Shown here: piece by piece, positions 13,401-21,095 of the stretch | How positions within the stretch are numbered: position 1 is the first letter of the stretch | How the letters are laid out: every line of letters starts with the position of its first letter | NCBI RefSeq assembly: GCF_963678635.1 | Contig: NC_087064.1 | Location: 29,926,189-29,968,247, forward strand | Length of the DNA stretch: 42,059 bases | Direction: 5' to 3' | Source of the DNA: Symsagittifera roscoffensis | Taxonomy: Eukaryota; Xenacoelomorpha; Acoela; Convolutidae | Made by a program: the position numbers and the translations under genes | The notes under the pieces: generated by a model | Databases searched by the model: none | What the model was told of the DNA's origin: nothing | What the model saw: only the letters and a program-made list of their open reading frames with translations

Positions 13401-16400
13401 TCGTCCAAGTGTGACTGCTCAAATTCTTTTGGTTTTCGAGAAATTGCGTTTTTTGTGATTTTTTCATTTTTTTGTTCAAATAACTTGGATATAAAAAAAA
13501 TTAAACGAACTTCAATTTCTCAACATTATATTGGAATGCTGTCAGGGTAGCAAATCCGGAGTCTGCAAATCTGGAGTCCAAGTATGACTGCTCAAATCCT
13601 TTTGGTTTTTGAGATATGGCGTTTTTTATGATTTTTTCATAACTTTTGTCAAAAAAATTTAGATAAAAATTAGATACAAAAAAGCTAACCGAACTTGAAT
13701 TTCTCAACTCTATAGGGGGTTGCTGTCAGGCTTTTTTCAGGAGTTGCAAATCTGACGTTCAATTTTGACTGCTCAAATTTTTTGGTTTTCGAGAAATTGC
13801 GTTTTTTTGTGATTTTTTAGTTTTTTTTCCAAAAAACTTAGATATTAAAAAACTAGCCGAACTTGAATTTCCCCCACCCTATAGTGGGGTGCTATCTGGG
13901 TACATTCAGGGTCTGCAAATCTGGCGTCCAAATATGACTGCTCAAATCATTATGGTTTCCGAGAAATTGCGTTTTTTATGATTTTTTCATTTTTTTTTTT
14001 AAAATTAGATGTAAAAAAAATTAACCGAACTTCAATTTCTCAACTTTAAGTGGGGTGCTGTCAGAGTCCAATCAGGGGTTGCAAATCTGGAGTCCCGGTA
14101 TGACTGCTCAAATCCTTTTGGTAATCGAGAAATAGCGTTTTCATTGATTTTTTCATTTTTTTGTTCAAAAAACTTAGATATAAATTTTTTTTAACGAACT
14201 TCAATTTCTCAACACTATAGTGGAATGCTGTCAGGGTACAGTTAGAGGTTGCAAATCTGGAGTCCAAGTATGACTGCTCAAATCCTTTTGGTTCTCGAGA
14301 TATGGCGTTTTTTATGATTTTTTCATTTTTTTTTTAAATTAGATGTATAAAAACTTAACCGAACTTCAATTTCTCAACTTTAAGTGGGGTGCTGTCAGAG
14401 TCCAATCAGGGGTTGCAAATCTGGAGTCCCGGTATGACTGCTGAAATCCTTTTGGTTATCGAGAAATAGCGTTTTCATTGATTTTTTAATTTTTTGTTTT
14501 TAAAATTAGATGTATAAAAACTTAACCGAACTTCAATTTCTCAACACTATAGTGGAGTGCTGTCAGAGTCCAATCAGGGTTTGCAAATCTGGAGTCTAAG
14601 TATGGCTGCTCAAATCCTTTTGGTTCTCGAGAAATGTTTTTTTTATGATTTTTTTTATGATTATTTTTTTTCAAAAATCTTAGGTATTAAAAAAATTAAC
14701 CGAACTTCAATTTCTCACCTTATAGTGGGGTGCTGTCAGGGTACAATCAGGGGTTGCAAATCTGTCGTCCAAGTGTGACTGCTCAAATTCGTTTGGTTTT
14801 CGAGAAATTGCGTTTGTGTGATTTTTTTTAAATTTTTTTTTTAAATCTTATAAAAAAAAATTAACCGAATTTCAATTTCTCAACCTCATAGTGGGATACT
14901 GTCAGGGTAAAATCAGGGGTGGCAAATCTGGAGTCCCGGTATGACTGCTCAAATCCTTTTTGTTTTCGAGAAATTGCGTTTTCTATGATTTTTTTCATTT
15001 TTTTGATCAAAAAACAGATTTAAAAAAAATAACCGAATTTCAATTTCTCAACTCTACCGTGGGGTGCTGTCAGAGTACATTCAGGGTTTGCAAATCTGGA
15101 GTCTAACTATGGCTGCTCAAATCCTTTTGGTTCTCGAGAAATGGTGTTTTTATAAAATTTTTTTAGTTTTTTTTTCTCAAAAATCTTAGATAATAAAAAA
15201 ATTAACCGAACTTCAATTTCTCAACCTTATAGTGGGGTGCTGTCAGGGTACAATCAGGGATTGCAAATCTGGAGTCACGGTATGACTGCTCAATTCCTTT
15301 TGGTTTTCGAGAAATAGCGTTTTCATTGATTTTTTCATTTTTTTGTTCAAATAACTTGGATATAAAAAAAATTAAACGAACTTCATTTTCTCAACATTAT
15401 ATTGGAATGCTGTCAGGGTAGCAAATCCGGAATCTGCAAATCTGGAGTCCAATTATGACTGCTGAAATCCTTTTGGTTATCGAGAAATAGCGTTTTCATT
15501 GATTTTTTCATTTTTTGTTTTTAAAATTAGATGTACAAAAATTTAACCGAACTTCAATTTCTCAACACTATAGTGGAGTGCTGTCAGAGTCCAATCAGGG
15601 TTTGCAAATCTGGAGTCTAAGTATGGCTGCTCAAATCCTTTTGGTTCTCGAGAAATGTTTTTTTTATGATTTTTTTTATGATTATTTTTTTTCAAAAATC
15701 TTAGGTATTAAAAAAATTAACCGAACTTCAATTTCTCATCTTATGGTGGGGTGCTGTCAGGGTACAATCAGGGGTTGCAAATCTGTCGTCCAAGTGTGAC
15801 TGCTCAAATTCGTTTGGTTTTCGAGAAATTGCGTTTTTTGTGATTTTTTTTTTATTTTTTTTAAAATCTTATAAAAAAAAATTAACCGAATTTCAATTTC
15901 TCAACCTCATAGTGGGATACTGTCAGGGTAAAATCAGGGGTGGCAAATCTGGAGTCCCGGTATGACTGCTCAAATCCTTTTTGTTTTCGAGAAATTGCGT
16001 TTTCTATGATTTTTTTCATTTTTTTGATCAAAAAACAGATAAAAAAAATAACCGAATTTCAATTTCTCAACTCTACCGTGGGGTGCTGTCAGAGTACATT
16101 CAGGGTTTGCAAATCTGGAGTCTAACTATGGCTGCTCAAATCCTTTTGGTTCTCGAGAAATGGTGTTTTTATAAAAAATTTTTAGTTTTTTTTTTCTCAA
16201 AAATCTTAGATAATAAAAAAATTAACCGAACTTCAATTTCTCAACCTTATAGTGGGGTGCTGTCAGGGTACAATCAGGGATTGCAAATCTGGAGTCACGG
16301 TATGACTGCTCAATTCCTTTTGGTTTTCGAGAAATAGCGTTTTCATTGATTTTTTCATTTTTTTGTTCAAATAACTTGGATATAAAAAAAATTAAACGAA

Positions 16401-19400
16401 CTTCATTTTCTCAACATTATATTGGAATGCTGTCAGGGTAGCGAATCCGGAATCTACAAATATGGAGTCCAATTATGACTGCTCAAATCCTTTTGGTTTT
16501 CGAGAAATTGCGTTTTTGAAGATTTTTTCATTTTTTTTTTTTGAAAAAAATTTGGATGTAAAAAAATTAACCGAACTTCAATTTCTCAACTTTAAGTGGG
16601 GTGCTCTCAGAGTCCAATCAGGGGTTGCAAATCTGGAGTCCCGGTATGACTGCTCAAATCCTTTTGGTAATCGAGAAATAGCGTTTTCATTGATTTTTTC
16701 ATTTTTTTGTTCAAAAAACTTAGATATAAAATTTTTTTAACGAACTTCAATTTCTCAACACTATAGTGGAGTGCTGTCAGGGTACAGTTAGAGGTTGCAA
16801 ATCTGGAGTCCAAGTATGACTGCTCAAATCCTTTTGGTTCTCGAGATATGGCGTTTTTTATGATTTTTTCATTTTTTTTTTTAAATTAGATGTATAAAAA
16901 CTTAACCGAACTTCAATTTCTCAACACTATAGTGGAGTGCTGTCAGGGTACAGTCAGAGGTTGCAAATCTAGCGTCCAAGTATGACTGCTCAAATCCTTT
17001 TGGTTTTCGAGAAATTGCGTTTTTGAAGATTTTTTCATTTTTTTTTTTTTTGAAAAAAAATTGGATGTAAAAAAATTAACCGAACTTCAATATCTCAACC
17101 TTATAGTGGGGTGCTGTCAGGGTACATTCAGGAGTTGCAAATCTGTAGTCCAAAGATAACTGCTCAATTTGATTTATCAATCGAGCCAAATTGACATTTA
17201 TTTGAGGTACATCGACGAGCTTTAAAACAATTCACGCCTGAATATAAAGTTTCTCCACTTGGTATCAATACTCATCCTCCTCTTGTATCAATCTTTGGCG
17301 AGTTAGATGATCTACCAACAGCTTCTACGGTATCGGGTTTTTTCGACAGTCGTATTTTTCTGGATGAAAATCATCTTTCTATCCTCTATTTTATTTAATT
17401 CAAAGATGTCTTTATGTTGAAGAAAGAATGTGACGGAATCAGTTGCAATTTTTCTACCATCAAAGTTTTTTTTACATAGTATCTGAAGTGTATTGATGCC
17501 TAGAGGTATAAATTTTATCTAGAAATATCTTTCAAGTTATAGGGGTTTGGAAACTGCCTTTTATTAATGAAGAATTCCAGTTTTTTTTTTTCAGTTTGCG
17601 TTGATTTTTCCAGTTTTCTTTCAATGCATAATGTAGGTGGTGAATGAATACGACTCCGAAATTATTAGATATTGAATTGAGACTAGCTTTTTGACCAAAT
17701 CCAGCGCTACAAAAACTTGAAAATATCAGTACAATTTTGACAATGAATCTGCTGGAAATGTAAGAAATAGGTCAGTAGTTTCTGTCATTTTATAAGTGGG
17801 AAATGTGAATATTATGTTTTGCTGTGATACCAGCGATCTTGTTTAAGCAAGGCGTCATTTTTCAAATAGTGGTCTTTTATTGATTTCTTTCAGAGCCAAT
17901 TGTCTTGGAATCGGAAACTAGGTTTTTTTCCCAGAAACAATTTGTACAAATCTATAAGAAGTTGAATTTGCGTAATTGTTGAACCTTATTATTTTCTCGG
18001 CAACTTCCCACTTGGTCTTGTGGTTGGGGTTCGATTCTCGGGCGGAACATTTTTTCCAGGAAGTATGAAATTGATTTTTTTTCCGGGAAAAATTGAATTT
18101 TTGGACTATCGTTCATCTGTATATTATGTGGCCTAATTTTCAAAGCATGGATTTTTACTTATTTAAAAATTTTCATTTTCTTGATATTCAATTTATGTAC
18201 TCAATTTTCAAAATTTTTTTTGTTTCAACCTTTTGATCAGGGGTGGATTTAGTACTATTTTGAGATTTCCATATTGGGTGACGGACCTTAAAAGTTTTTT
18301 TAAGGTGCCTTGGGCGCCAATTCATACTAATTTTGAGGGTGGAGCGCGCGCCGAAAAATGCGGTTTGGTCAAAATTTTACAAAAAATGATTAAAAACGCC
18401 TTTTTCGGCTTTTTTTCCAAATTTTGTCTGCAGAGCAGATAATTTGACCAAAAAAGAATCTTTTCACTGCTTTCGGAGATCGCGGAAAATAATTTGGTTG
18501 ATCTAAAAACTGGTCGACAAAATTTTCGAAAATGTTATGAAAATCGGCCCCCATCGAAAAAAATCCTAGATTTACCCCTGCTTTTGATTATAATGGTTTC
18601 GGCCTATGTTTTAATTGCACAGTCAATTTTTGTGGTGTCGTTTGAAGGGGAAATTTTTAAGAAATAACTCAGATTGGAAGTGGTATAACAGTTTGAATTT
18701 TAAAAACTTAATCGCTTGAAATTTTTTCTAACAAAATTTTAGTATGGCGTTTATTTGTTTCCTTCTTAGTGCGCATCTACTCAAATATTATCGGGGCAGT
18801 AAATTATACTAGAGGGTTATTTAATTCTGATGGTTGTGTTTCTCGACTTTCTGAAATTGATTTTTTCGTGGTTTCAAAAAAAAGTTTTTTTTTTAAATTT
18901 CTTTTGACTTGGTAATTTAGTAATTTCAGTAAATAAGTAGATGGCTAATATCTTTCCTGTTTAGTTGAAGAGAAACCGTACATTCCAACAGTTTTCCGGC
19001 TGGTTCAATCTCAAAGGACAGGATATACGAACTTAGAAATCGATGGGTTCCGATACAAGCGCAACCGTAACTCAGGCAAGAAACTCCATTACCAGTGCGT
19101 GGAAAAAAATTGCAGAGCCACTGTCACTGTTGATGCAAGTATCACAACTATTATACACCCACCGAAAGTTCATTGTCATCCTCCAGTTGACCTGGAAATA
19201 AAGAGAGCAGAAATTAAGCAGAGAATTTTCAAACTAGCTGAAAATGAACCTCACCGAACTACGAGAGAAATCATTGACGAAGTTTCCCAGTCGCTGAATG
19301 AGGAGGACAAGCATCTGCTGCCGAAACCAGAAGAAGTGCGGAAAAGTGTGGCGTTTCGTCGTAAAAGAGCGTTGCAGAGTTTGAATGACGTTGACCCGAA

Positions 19401-19569
19401 CGAAGATTTGGAAAAAAGTTTGAATCTTGAGTCAGAAGAAAGCAATGCAGTCGAAATTACCCATGAAAAGGAAAAAGAAATTGCAGGTGTTTCAGAAATT
19501 GGCGAACAAGTTTTGTGTAGCAGTCGCGACGAACACACAGAAATTGATAGTTTACACGAAGAAGATTAA
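601..19569 (+). CDS. Gene A, whole model: five-FLYWCH-domain protein with AT-hook (10 exons, ~1676 aa)
   Basis: Join of 601-1492, 6319-7326, 7678-7884, 8066-8173, 8803-9051, 9343-9486, 9710-10588, 10899-11381, 11512-11967 and 18965-19569. Every junction has GT..AG borders and is phase 1; the concatenated frame stays open for 1677 codons including the stop. FLYWCH domains are C2H2-like zinc modules with a C-x4-C pair and a terminal HxH. They occur in MULE-type transposases and in animal regulators such as nematode FLH-1/2 and PEB-1 and Drosophila Mod(mdg4). The likely role is nuclear DNA binding or chromatin regulation. Separate genes or alternative isoforms sharing these exons are possible; exon-level support is stronger than support for this exact join. 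Confidence 0.7.
1765..2015 (-). repeat. tRNA-derived SINE, minus strand
   Basis: Read on the minus strand, about 2010-1940 gives gagcggtggtgacgtggc, then ctccgcctctcaatcgaaag and gatgttcgcggcccac. This is a tRNA-like head with A-box-like and B-box-like (gttcgcggcc) elements at normal spacing. The body follows (gttgcttgagggtgaggc, aacattacccagccc, an A-run and attgtatgcag). The same body appears on the + strand at about 37610-37735. It is more GC-rich than its surroundings and lies inside a decayed MITE. Boundaries are approximate. Confidence 0.6.
2040..2160 (+). repeat. Decayed relative of the hAT MITE at 18238-18580
   Basis: The stretch gccaatttatactaattt, gggaggcgcgcgccgaaaaa and tttggtcaaagttttccaaa matches 18315-18385 nearly word for word. 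Possible outer ends are agcagattaagggagggg near 1691 and ctaaatccgcccctg near 2708, both resembling the TIR (caggggtrratytag). If so, the SINE at 1765-2015 inserted into this element. Confidence 0.5.
2325..2412 (+). repeat. tRNA-derived SINE-like head
   Basis: Contains tatcgtagaggtaggg (A-box-like) and, about 40 bases later, gggtttgaacttgg (B-box-like, cf. GGTTCGANNCC). The gtagaggta core recurs at about 27958 and 40928, each time next to tRNA-like sequence. No intact cloverleaf is visible, so this is not called as a tRNA gene. Confidence 0.45.
2445..2545 (+). repeat. Dispersed repeat, copy also at 41760-41862
   Basis: Shares ataaattgaggca.gtta, a T-run, caaattga.tggta and tgctaatgcgtc with 41760-41862 in the same orientation. 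Family unknown. Confidence 0.55.
6319..7326 (+). CDS. Gene A exon 2: FLYWCH domain 2, acidic linker, second CDLC motif
   Basis: Residues 298-633, entered from acceptor cttttcag in phase 1. It opens with a segment ending CITFLDQF, paralogous to the start of exon 3. The FLYWCH domain lies at 6535-6695: GTNLVINGYCF, then FRCCKGNC supplying C-x4-C, then HNH at 6681-6689; the Trp of the consensus is Phe. A basic region follows, then a strongly acidic Asp/Glu/Asn linker (about 6955-7070). IHCDLCQKGVQILPDPP (7086-7136) mirrors exon 1. The domain order is the same as in exon 1, so exons 1 and 2 probably arose by duplication. The donor caag|gtaagg ends in phase 1; length 1008 is a multiple of three. 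Confidence 0.88.
7678..7884 (+). CDS. Gene A exon 3: VTFLD motif and SUMO-like site
   Basis: Residues 634-702, between acceptor gttttag and donor aagg|gtaaag, 1-1 phase, 207 bases. It starts with Lys/Glu/Ser/Asn residues leading to VPSVTFLDPLQQPK, closely matching the start of exon 2. It also carries ITIKEEPMD (IKEE at 7812-7823), a classical SUMO-attachment consensus common in transcription factors. No zinc-binding residues are present. It is probably a flexible regulatory segment. Confidence 0.8.
8066..8173 (+). CDS. Gene A exon 4: short charged exon
   Basis: Residues 703-738. Acceptor gctttttag, donor ccag|gtattt, 108 bases, 1-1 phase. Translation begins EDEAESEGPIAS and ends with a Lys/Arg-rich helix-prone stretch including KKRRN, a possible nuclear localisation signal. 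It is too short for a stand-alone ORF but joins both neighbours in frame. Confidence 0.75.
8174..8802 (+). other. Gene A intron 4 (629 bases), nothing recognised
   Basis: Begins gtattt and ends gatttttttcag. A possible MITE-end fragment (gcagggttggatcaagggg) lies near 8216. ORFs on both strands are short and lack splice sites. Confidence 0.5.
8803..9051 (+). CDS. Gene A exon 5: Pro/Gln/Val-rich linker with AT-hook
   Basis: Residues 739-821. Strong acceptor gatttttttcag, donor ccag|gtaaca, 249 bases, 1-1 phase. An Ala/Pro/Gln-rich low-complexity part precedes RKRGRPRND (8979-9005). RKRGRPR contains the GRP core of the AT-hook, which binds the minor groove of AT-rich DNA (HMGA-type). This supports a nuclear DNA-binding role. 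Confidence 0.82.
9343..9486 (+). CDS. Gene A exon 6: small Pro-rich exon
   Basis: Residues 822-869. Acceptor tttttctgtttaag, donor tcaa|gttagt, 144 bases, 1-1 phase. Translation runs through VIRPPTVPKPAP and VNILPDGTICDANIKLI with no stop. No ATG is needed because the exon is internal. Function unknown. The acceptor is less canonical, so confidence is a little lower. Confidence 0.7.
9710..10588 (+). CDS. Gene A exon 7: long disordered Asn/Ser/Pro-rich segment
   Basis: Residues 870-1162. Acceptor atgtttcag, donor atgg|gtaaat, 879 bases, 1-1 phase. It is very rich in Asn, Ser, Pro, Phe and Gln with no folded-domain signature. A short internal repeat is visible: SSPEGFVPKMSSSF (about 10300-10342) and SSPEEFIPNTSGY (about 10390-10428). 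It is probably an intrinsically disordered linker or activation-type region between the N-terminal FLYWCH pair and the C-terminal trio. Confidence 0.82.
10589..10898 (+). other. Gene A intron 7 (310 bases), nothing recognised
   Basis: Begins gtaaat and ends cttctgtttcag. AT-rich with a short aataataatcataataa run near 10701. No ORF or repeat is supported. Confidence 0.5.
10899..11381 (+). CDS. Gene A exon 8: FLYWCH domain 3 (second subtype)
   Basis: Residues 1163-1323. Acceptor ctgtttcag, donor aaag|gtaaac, 483 bases, 1-1 phase. FLYWCH of the subtype FRLTESQRTGY, LEIEGYRFKRSR, then CVEKMC (C-x4-C), INPPK and HNHPP. Met-Leu-Cys replaces Trp-x-Cys. A conserved alpha-helical tail follows (IKSAQIKQKIFAAIEKEP then a VPKLVDLRRMIFYRHRK segment), shared with exons 9 and 10. 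The exon is effectively one domain-tail cassette. Confidence 0.88.
11512..11967 (+). CDS. Gene A exon 9: FLYWCH domain 4
   Basis: Residues 1324-1475. Acceptor gattttttcag, donor aaag|gtaatt, 456 bases, 1-1 phase. FRFVQSERSAALTLEADGY, then FYTCSKRGC (C-x4-C), INPPK and HNHPS. The tail helix IKQKMLQAFAAEPSRTYESI is clearly paralogous to exons 8 and 10. It lies 130 bases after exon 8, so the pair looks like a recent-type tandem exon duplication. If the intron is retained, translation runs to a stop at 12066-12068. AATAAA motifs at about 11990-11999 lie inside that extension. Confidence 0.88.
12195..12360 (+). repeat. Dispersed repeat family 2
   Basis: The phrases gtgaagact.ttatataggtctt, gcggaaag.ttgcaaaataa and gtggtcgatttctagttatg recur at about 39725-40010 and 40165-40360. 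Parts recur at 21570-21820, 38540-38990 and 41030-41110. Family unknown. Confidence 0.55.
12685..17170. repeat. Satellite array, ~170-bp monomers with higher-order repeats
   Basis: About 27 head-to-tail monomers of roughly 165-176 bp. Markers are tatgactgctcaaatcctt, ggttttcgagaaattgcg, an AT/T-rich spacer, ccgaacttcaatttctcaac, atagtggggtgctgtcaggg and gcaaatctggagtcc. The motif gactgctcaaat recurs near 12740, 12904, 13071, 13411, 13583 and onward to 17157. Blocks about 14540-15460 and 15558-16485 are nearly identical at an offset of about 1018 bp, so six monomers form a higher-order unit. A shortened monomer (cagggtagcaaatccgg) recurs near 13545, 15415 and 16435. Short ORFs here are periodic by-products of the repeat. 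Confidence 0.92.
17195..17398 (+). pseudogene. Orphan coding-like ORF next to the satellite
   Basis: Without an ATG, this frame runs 67 codons from a stop at 17192-17194 to TAA at 17396-17398. Its composition is unlike the surrounding AT-rich DNA: FTPEYKVSPLGINTHPPLV then FGELDDLPTASTVSGFF. An AG (tttgag, 17205-17206) could serve as an acceptor but only in phase 0, unlike all other exons here. I recognise no family. It may be a fragment of a gene or mobile element captured at the array edge. Confidence 0.35.
17985..18135 (+). repeat. tRNA-derived SINE, internally deleted
   Basis: The phrase ttcccacttg..gtctt followed by ggggttcgattctcggg (a near-perfect B-box) parallels 27942-28002, but the A-box region is missing, as if deleted. 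The tail tttggactatcgttcatctgt matches ccggactatcgtccgtctgt at 41006, showing a shared SINE family. Confidence 0.55.
18238..18580. mobile_element. hAT-type MITE, 343 bp, with 8-bp target-site duplication
   Basis: The left end caggggtggatttag and the right end ctagatttacccctg are imperfect terminal inverted repeats (right end reverse-complemented: caggggtaaatctag). The flanks are an exact 8-bp duplication, cttttgat at 18230-18237 and 18581-18588. CAGGGG termini and 8-bp duplications are typical of hAT elements. No transposase is encoded. The interior has a gcgcgcgccgaaaaa block shared with 2080-2100. Confidence 0.85.
18965..19569 (+). CDS. Gene A exon 10: FLYWCH domain 5 and C-terminus
   Basis: Residues 1476-1676, ending in TAA at 19567-19569. 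Acceptor tttcctgtttag, phase 1. The domain reads FRLVQSQRTGY, LEIDGFRYKRNR, YQCVEKNC (C-x4-C), then HCHPP. The tail helix IKRAEIKQRIF is shared with exons 8 and 9, followed by a Glu-rich C-terminus. A possible internal donor, gcag|gtgttt after 19486, would also leave phase 1, so the exon could alternatively continue to another exon. The first ATG is at 19099, inside the domain, so an upstream spliced start is required. Confidence 0.82.
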
Positions 19570-20371
19570 AAAAACAGCTCAACTCCAGAGCCCACTCTAG
19601 ATTGAATTTTGTGCAGCCACTGACCATGACACAAAAAAACGTTCTTTTAGCCAGTGAATGGATATTCGATTTATAGGTTTAAATTGGCTCGATGCAGCTG
19701 TTTTTGTAGTTGAGTAGTAAAGCAAAAACTGAAACAAAAACTTTTCGAATCTATCGTGTATTTTAAATTATTGACTTTTTATGTCATCACTAGAAATAAT
19801 GATATTTAATTTTAAAAAAATTATTGGTTCTATTTATTTAGAAGTAAAGAGAGCGGCTTTTAATCTGGACAGTAGGGTGCTGATCAATTTGAGTTTGGAG
19901 AAAATGTTTGACTTCATTTCAAGAATTTTTGTCAACTATTTTATTTTGGATATGTCATTTGCATGGCATAGTTAAAAAGGTTCATATGTAGTTTACCAGG
20001 TATTTTTGGCGGGTGATGCGAAAACAGAGATTTGCCACAAATGAATCAAAACTTCATAAATTTGGTATTGAAAATTTTGTTTTCTCGAAACATTTAATTG
20101 AATAGCCATGATTAGTTCGTTCTCATTAGAGATCATAGCATTTAAGTGTAATTGCTGCCGGAAGGAACCTATGCTTCCTTGTTTGATTAAACACACTTTT
20201 TCGATTGTTTTGTTTTCTACCGCAGAAATCCGTTTCAGTGTCAGAATGAGTCTCTCTGTCCGACAAAAGAGTTTAAGTAGCTAAAATAATCACCGAATCT
20301 TCGTGATCATATATATCTTATATGAACTTATGTGTTCTTGGATCTAACGAGGGAAACGAATTGTGTCTCTG
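19570..20371 (+). other. Region between gene A and gene B
   Basis: 802 bases with no clear ORF. An ATTAAA at 20186-20191 could be the gene A polyadenylation signal. About 33 bases later a good acceptor (gttttctaccgcag, AG at 20224-20225) opens into sequence whose phase-1 frame stops after about 19 codons (TAA near 20282). It could be a 5' leader exon boundary for gene B, a cis- or trans-splice acceptor, or a minor terminal exon of gene A. Confidence 0.45.
20308..20325 (+). promoter_or_regulatory. Possible TATA-like element upstream of gene B
   Basis: catatatatcttatatg lies about 50-60 bases before the preferred ATG at 20372. In such AT-rich DNA this may be chance. No initiator or other core element was recognised. 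Confidence 0.2.
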
Positions 20372-21095
20372 ATGGAGCCTCAGTCTACAATGATGGAGCC
20401 TCAGTCTACAATGATGGAGCCTATGGAGACAAATATTCCGCCGAGTTCAAATGAGGTCACAATGGCGCCGACACACGAGATCCAAATGGCGAAACAGAGC
20501 GATAAGACATCATCAGCAGAATCGGAAAAATTGGAAGTTGCATTGGCTATCTTGAGCTTGGAAAACGGCGTGCTTATTCCTTGGATGGTAGAAAACAAGT
20601 TTTTGAAGAAAATTGAACAGTGTCCAAAATGCAAAGGCGAAGTGTTTCTGGCTCCTAAAAGTAACCTTCGTGACCAGTTTGCCTGGCTTTGCAAGTCTGA
20701 GAAAAGATGTATTTGGAGCTCATTTGTTCGGATCAATTCAATTTGCGAGAGGGCAAAGTTGAGTTTAGCACAAATAGTGGGCTTAACTTACGAGTGGGCC
20801 AGTGGTTCAAAGCTCGCCGAGGCTTCTTTGAGACTTGATATTTCTATTCACACCGCGGTTACTTGGTTTACTTTACTGAAAGGACGTTTCAAACCAGAAA
20901 TTAAAGACAGTATTTTGAAGTTGCTGTTATCCGCTGACGAGATGCATATTGGTTCGAATGGCAATACAAGTGATTACGGAGCATTTGAGACGCTGATAAC
21001 TTTCGAGAATAACTCCAGGCAAACAAATGGAACTAACACCAGCTCAGATAAGATCGGAAAACTTGGAGGTCTCGTTAAAGACAAAAATGGAAAAA
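20372..21095 (+). CDS. Gene B exon 1: zinc ribbon-HTH module 1
   Basis: Residues 1-241. The frame is closed upstream (TAA 20345-20347) and has no good acceptor, so it is taken as the initial coding exon with ATG 20372. Other Met codons follow within a 21-bp tandem repeat (MMEPQST). The zinc ribbon is C84-x2-C87 (CPKC) and C107-x5-C113, followed by W115. The segment ICERAKLSLAQIVGLTYEW plus a helix-turn-helix ending TAVTWFTLLKGRF matches the Merlin pattern (F-E-x-S-K-L-S-L, then W-x3-LR). SADEMHIGS (D189, E190) sits near where the first catalytic Asp of the DDE core belongs, then the similarity stops. The donor aaaa|gtaagt is phase 1. Confidence 0.88.

Larger units (their letters stand above)
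11968..18964 (+). other. Gene A last intron (7 kb) carrying satellite, SINE and MITE
   Basis: Contents in order: a dispersed-repeat copy (about 12195-12360), a ctat-rich microsatellite (12391-12417), and a degenerate short repeat around catgtttaag.agtccctat (12435-12605). Then come the satellite array (12685-17170), an orphan ORF (17195-17398), a SINE fragment (about 17985-18135) and a complete MITE (18238-18580). It ends tttcctgtttag. If gene A instead ends after exon 9, this would be intergenic and exon 10 would belong to another transcript. Confidence 0.55.

Noticed and set aside
13069-16813. Several 60-118 codon ORFs (e.g. 13069-13458, 14557-14778, 15515-15799) sharing similar peptides
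   Set aside because: They are periodic readings of the satellite monomers, repeated with the array and interrupted at random. No splice or start support.
12685-17170. CRISPR array
   Set aside because: Repeats are ~170 bp with no constant short repeat/variable spacer structure, in a eukaryotic intron.
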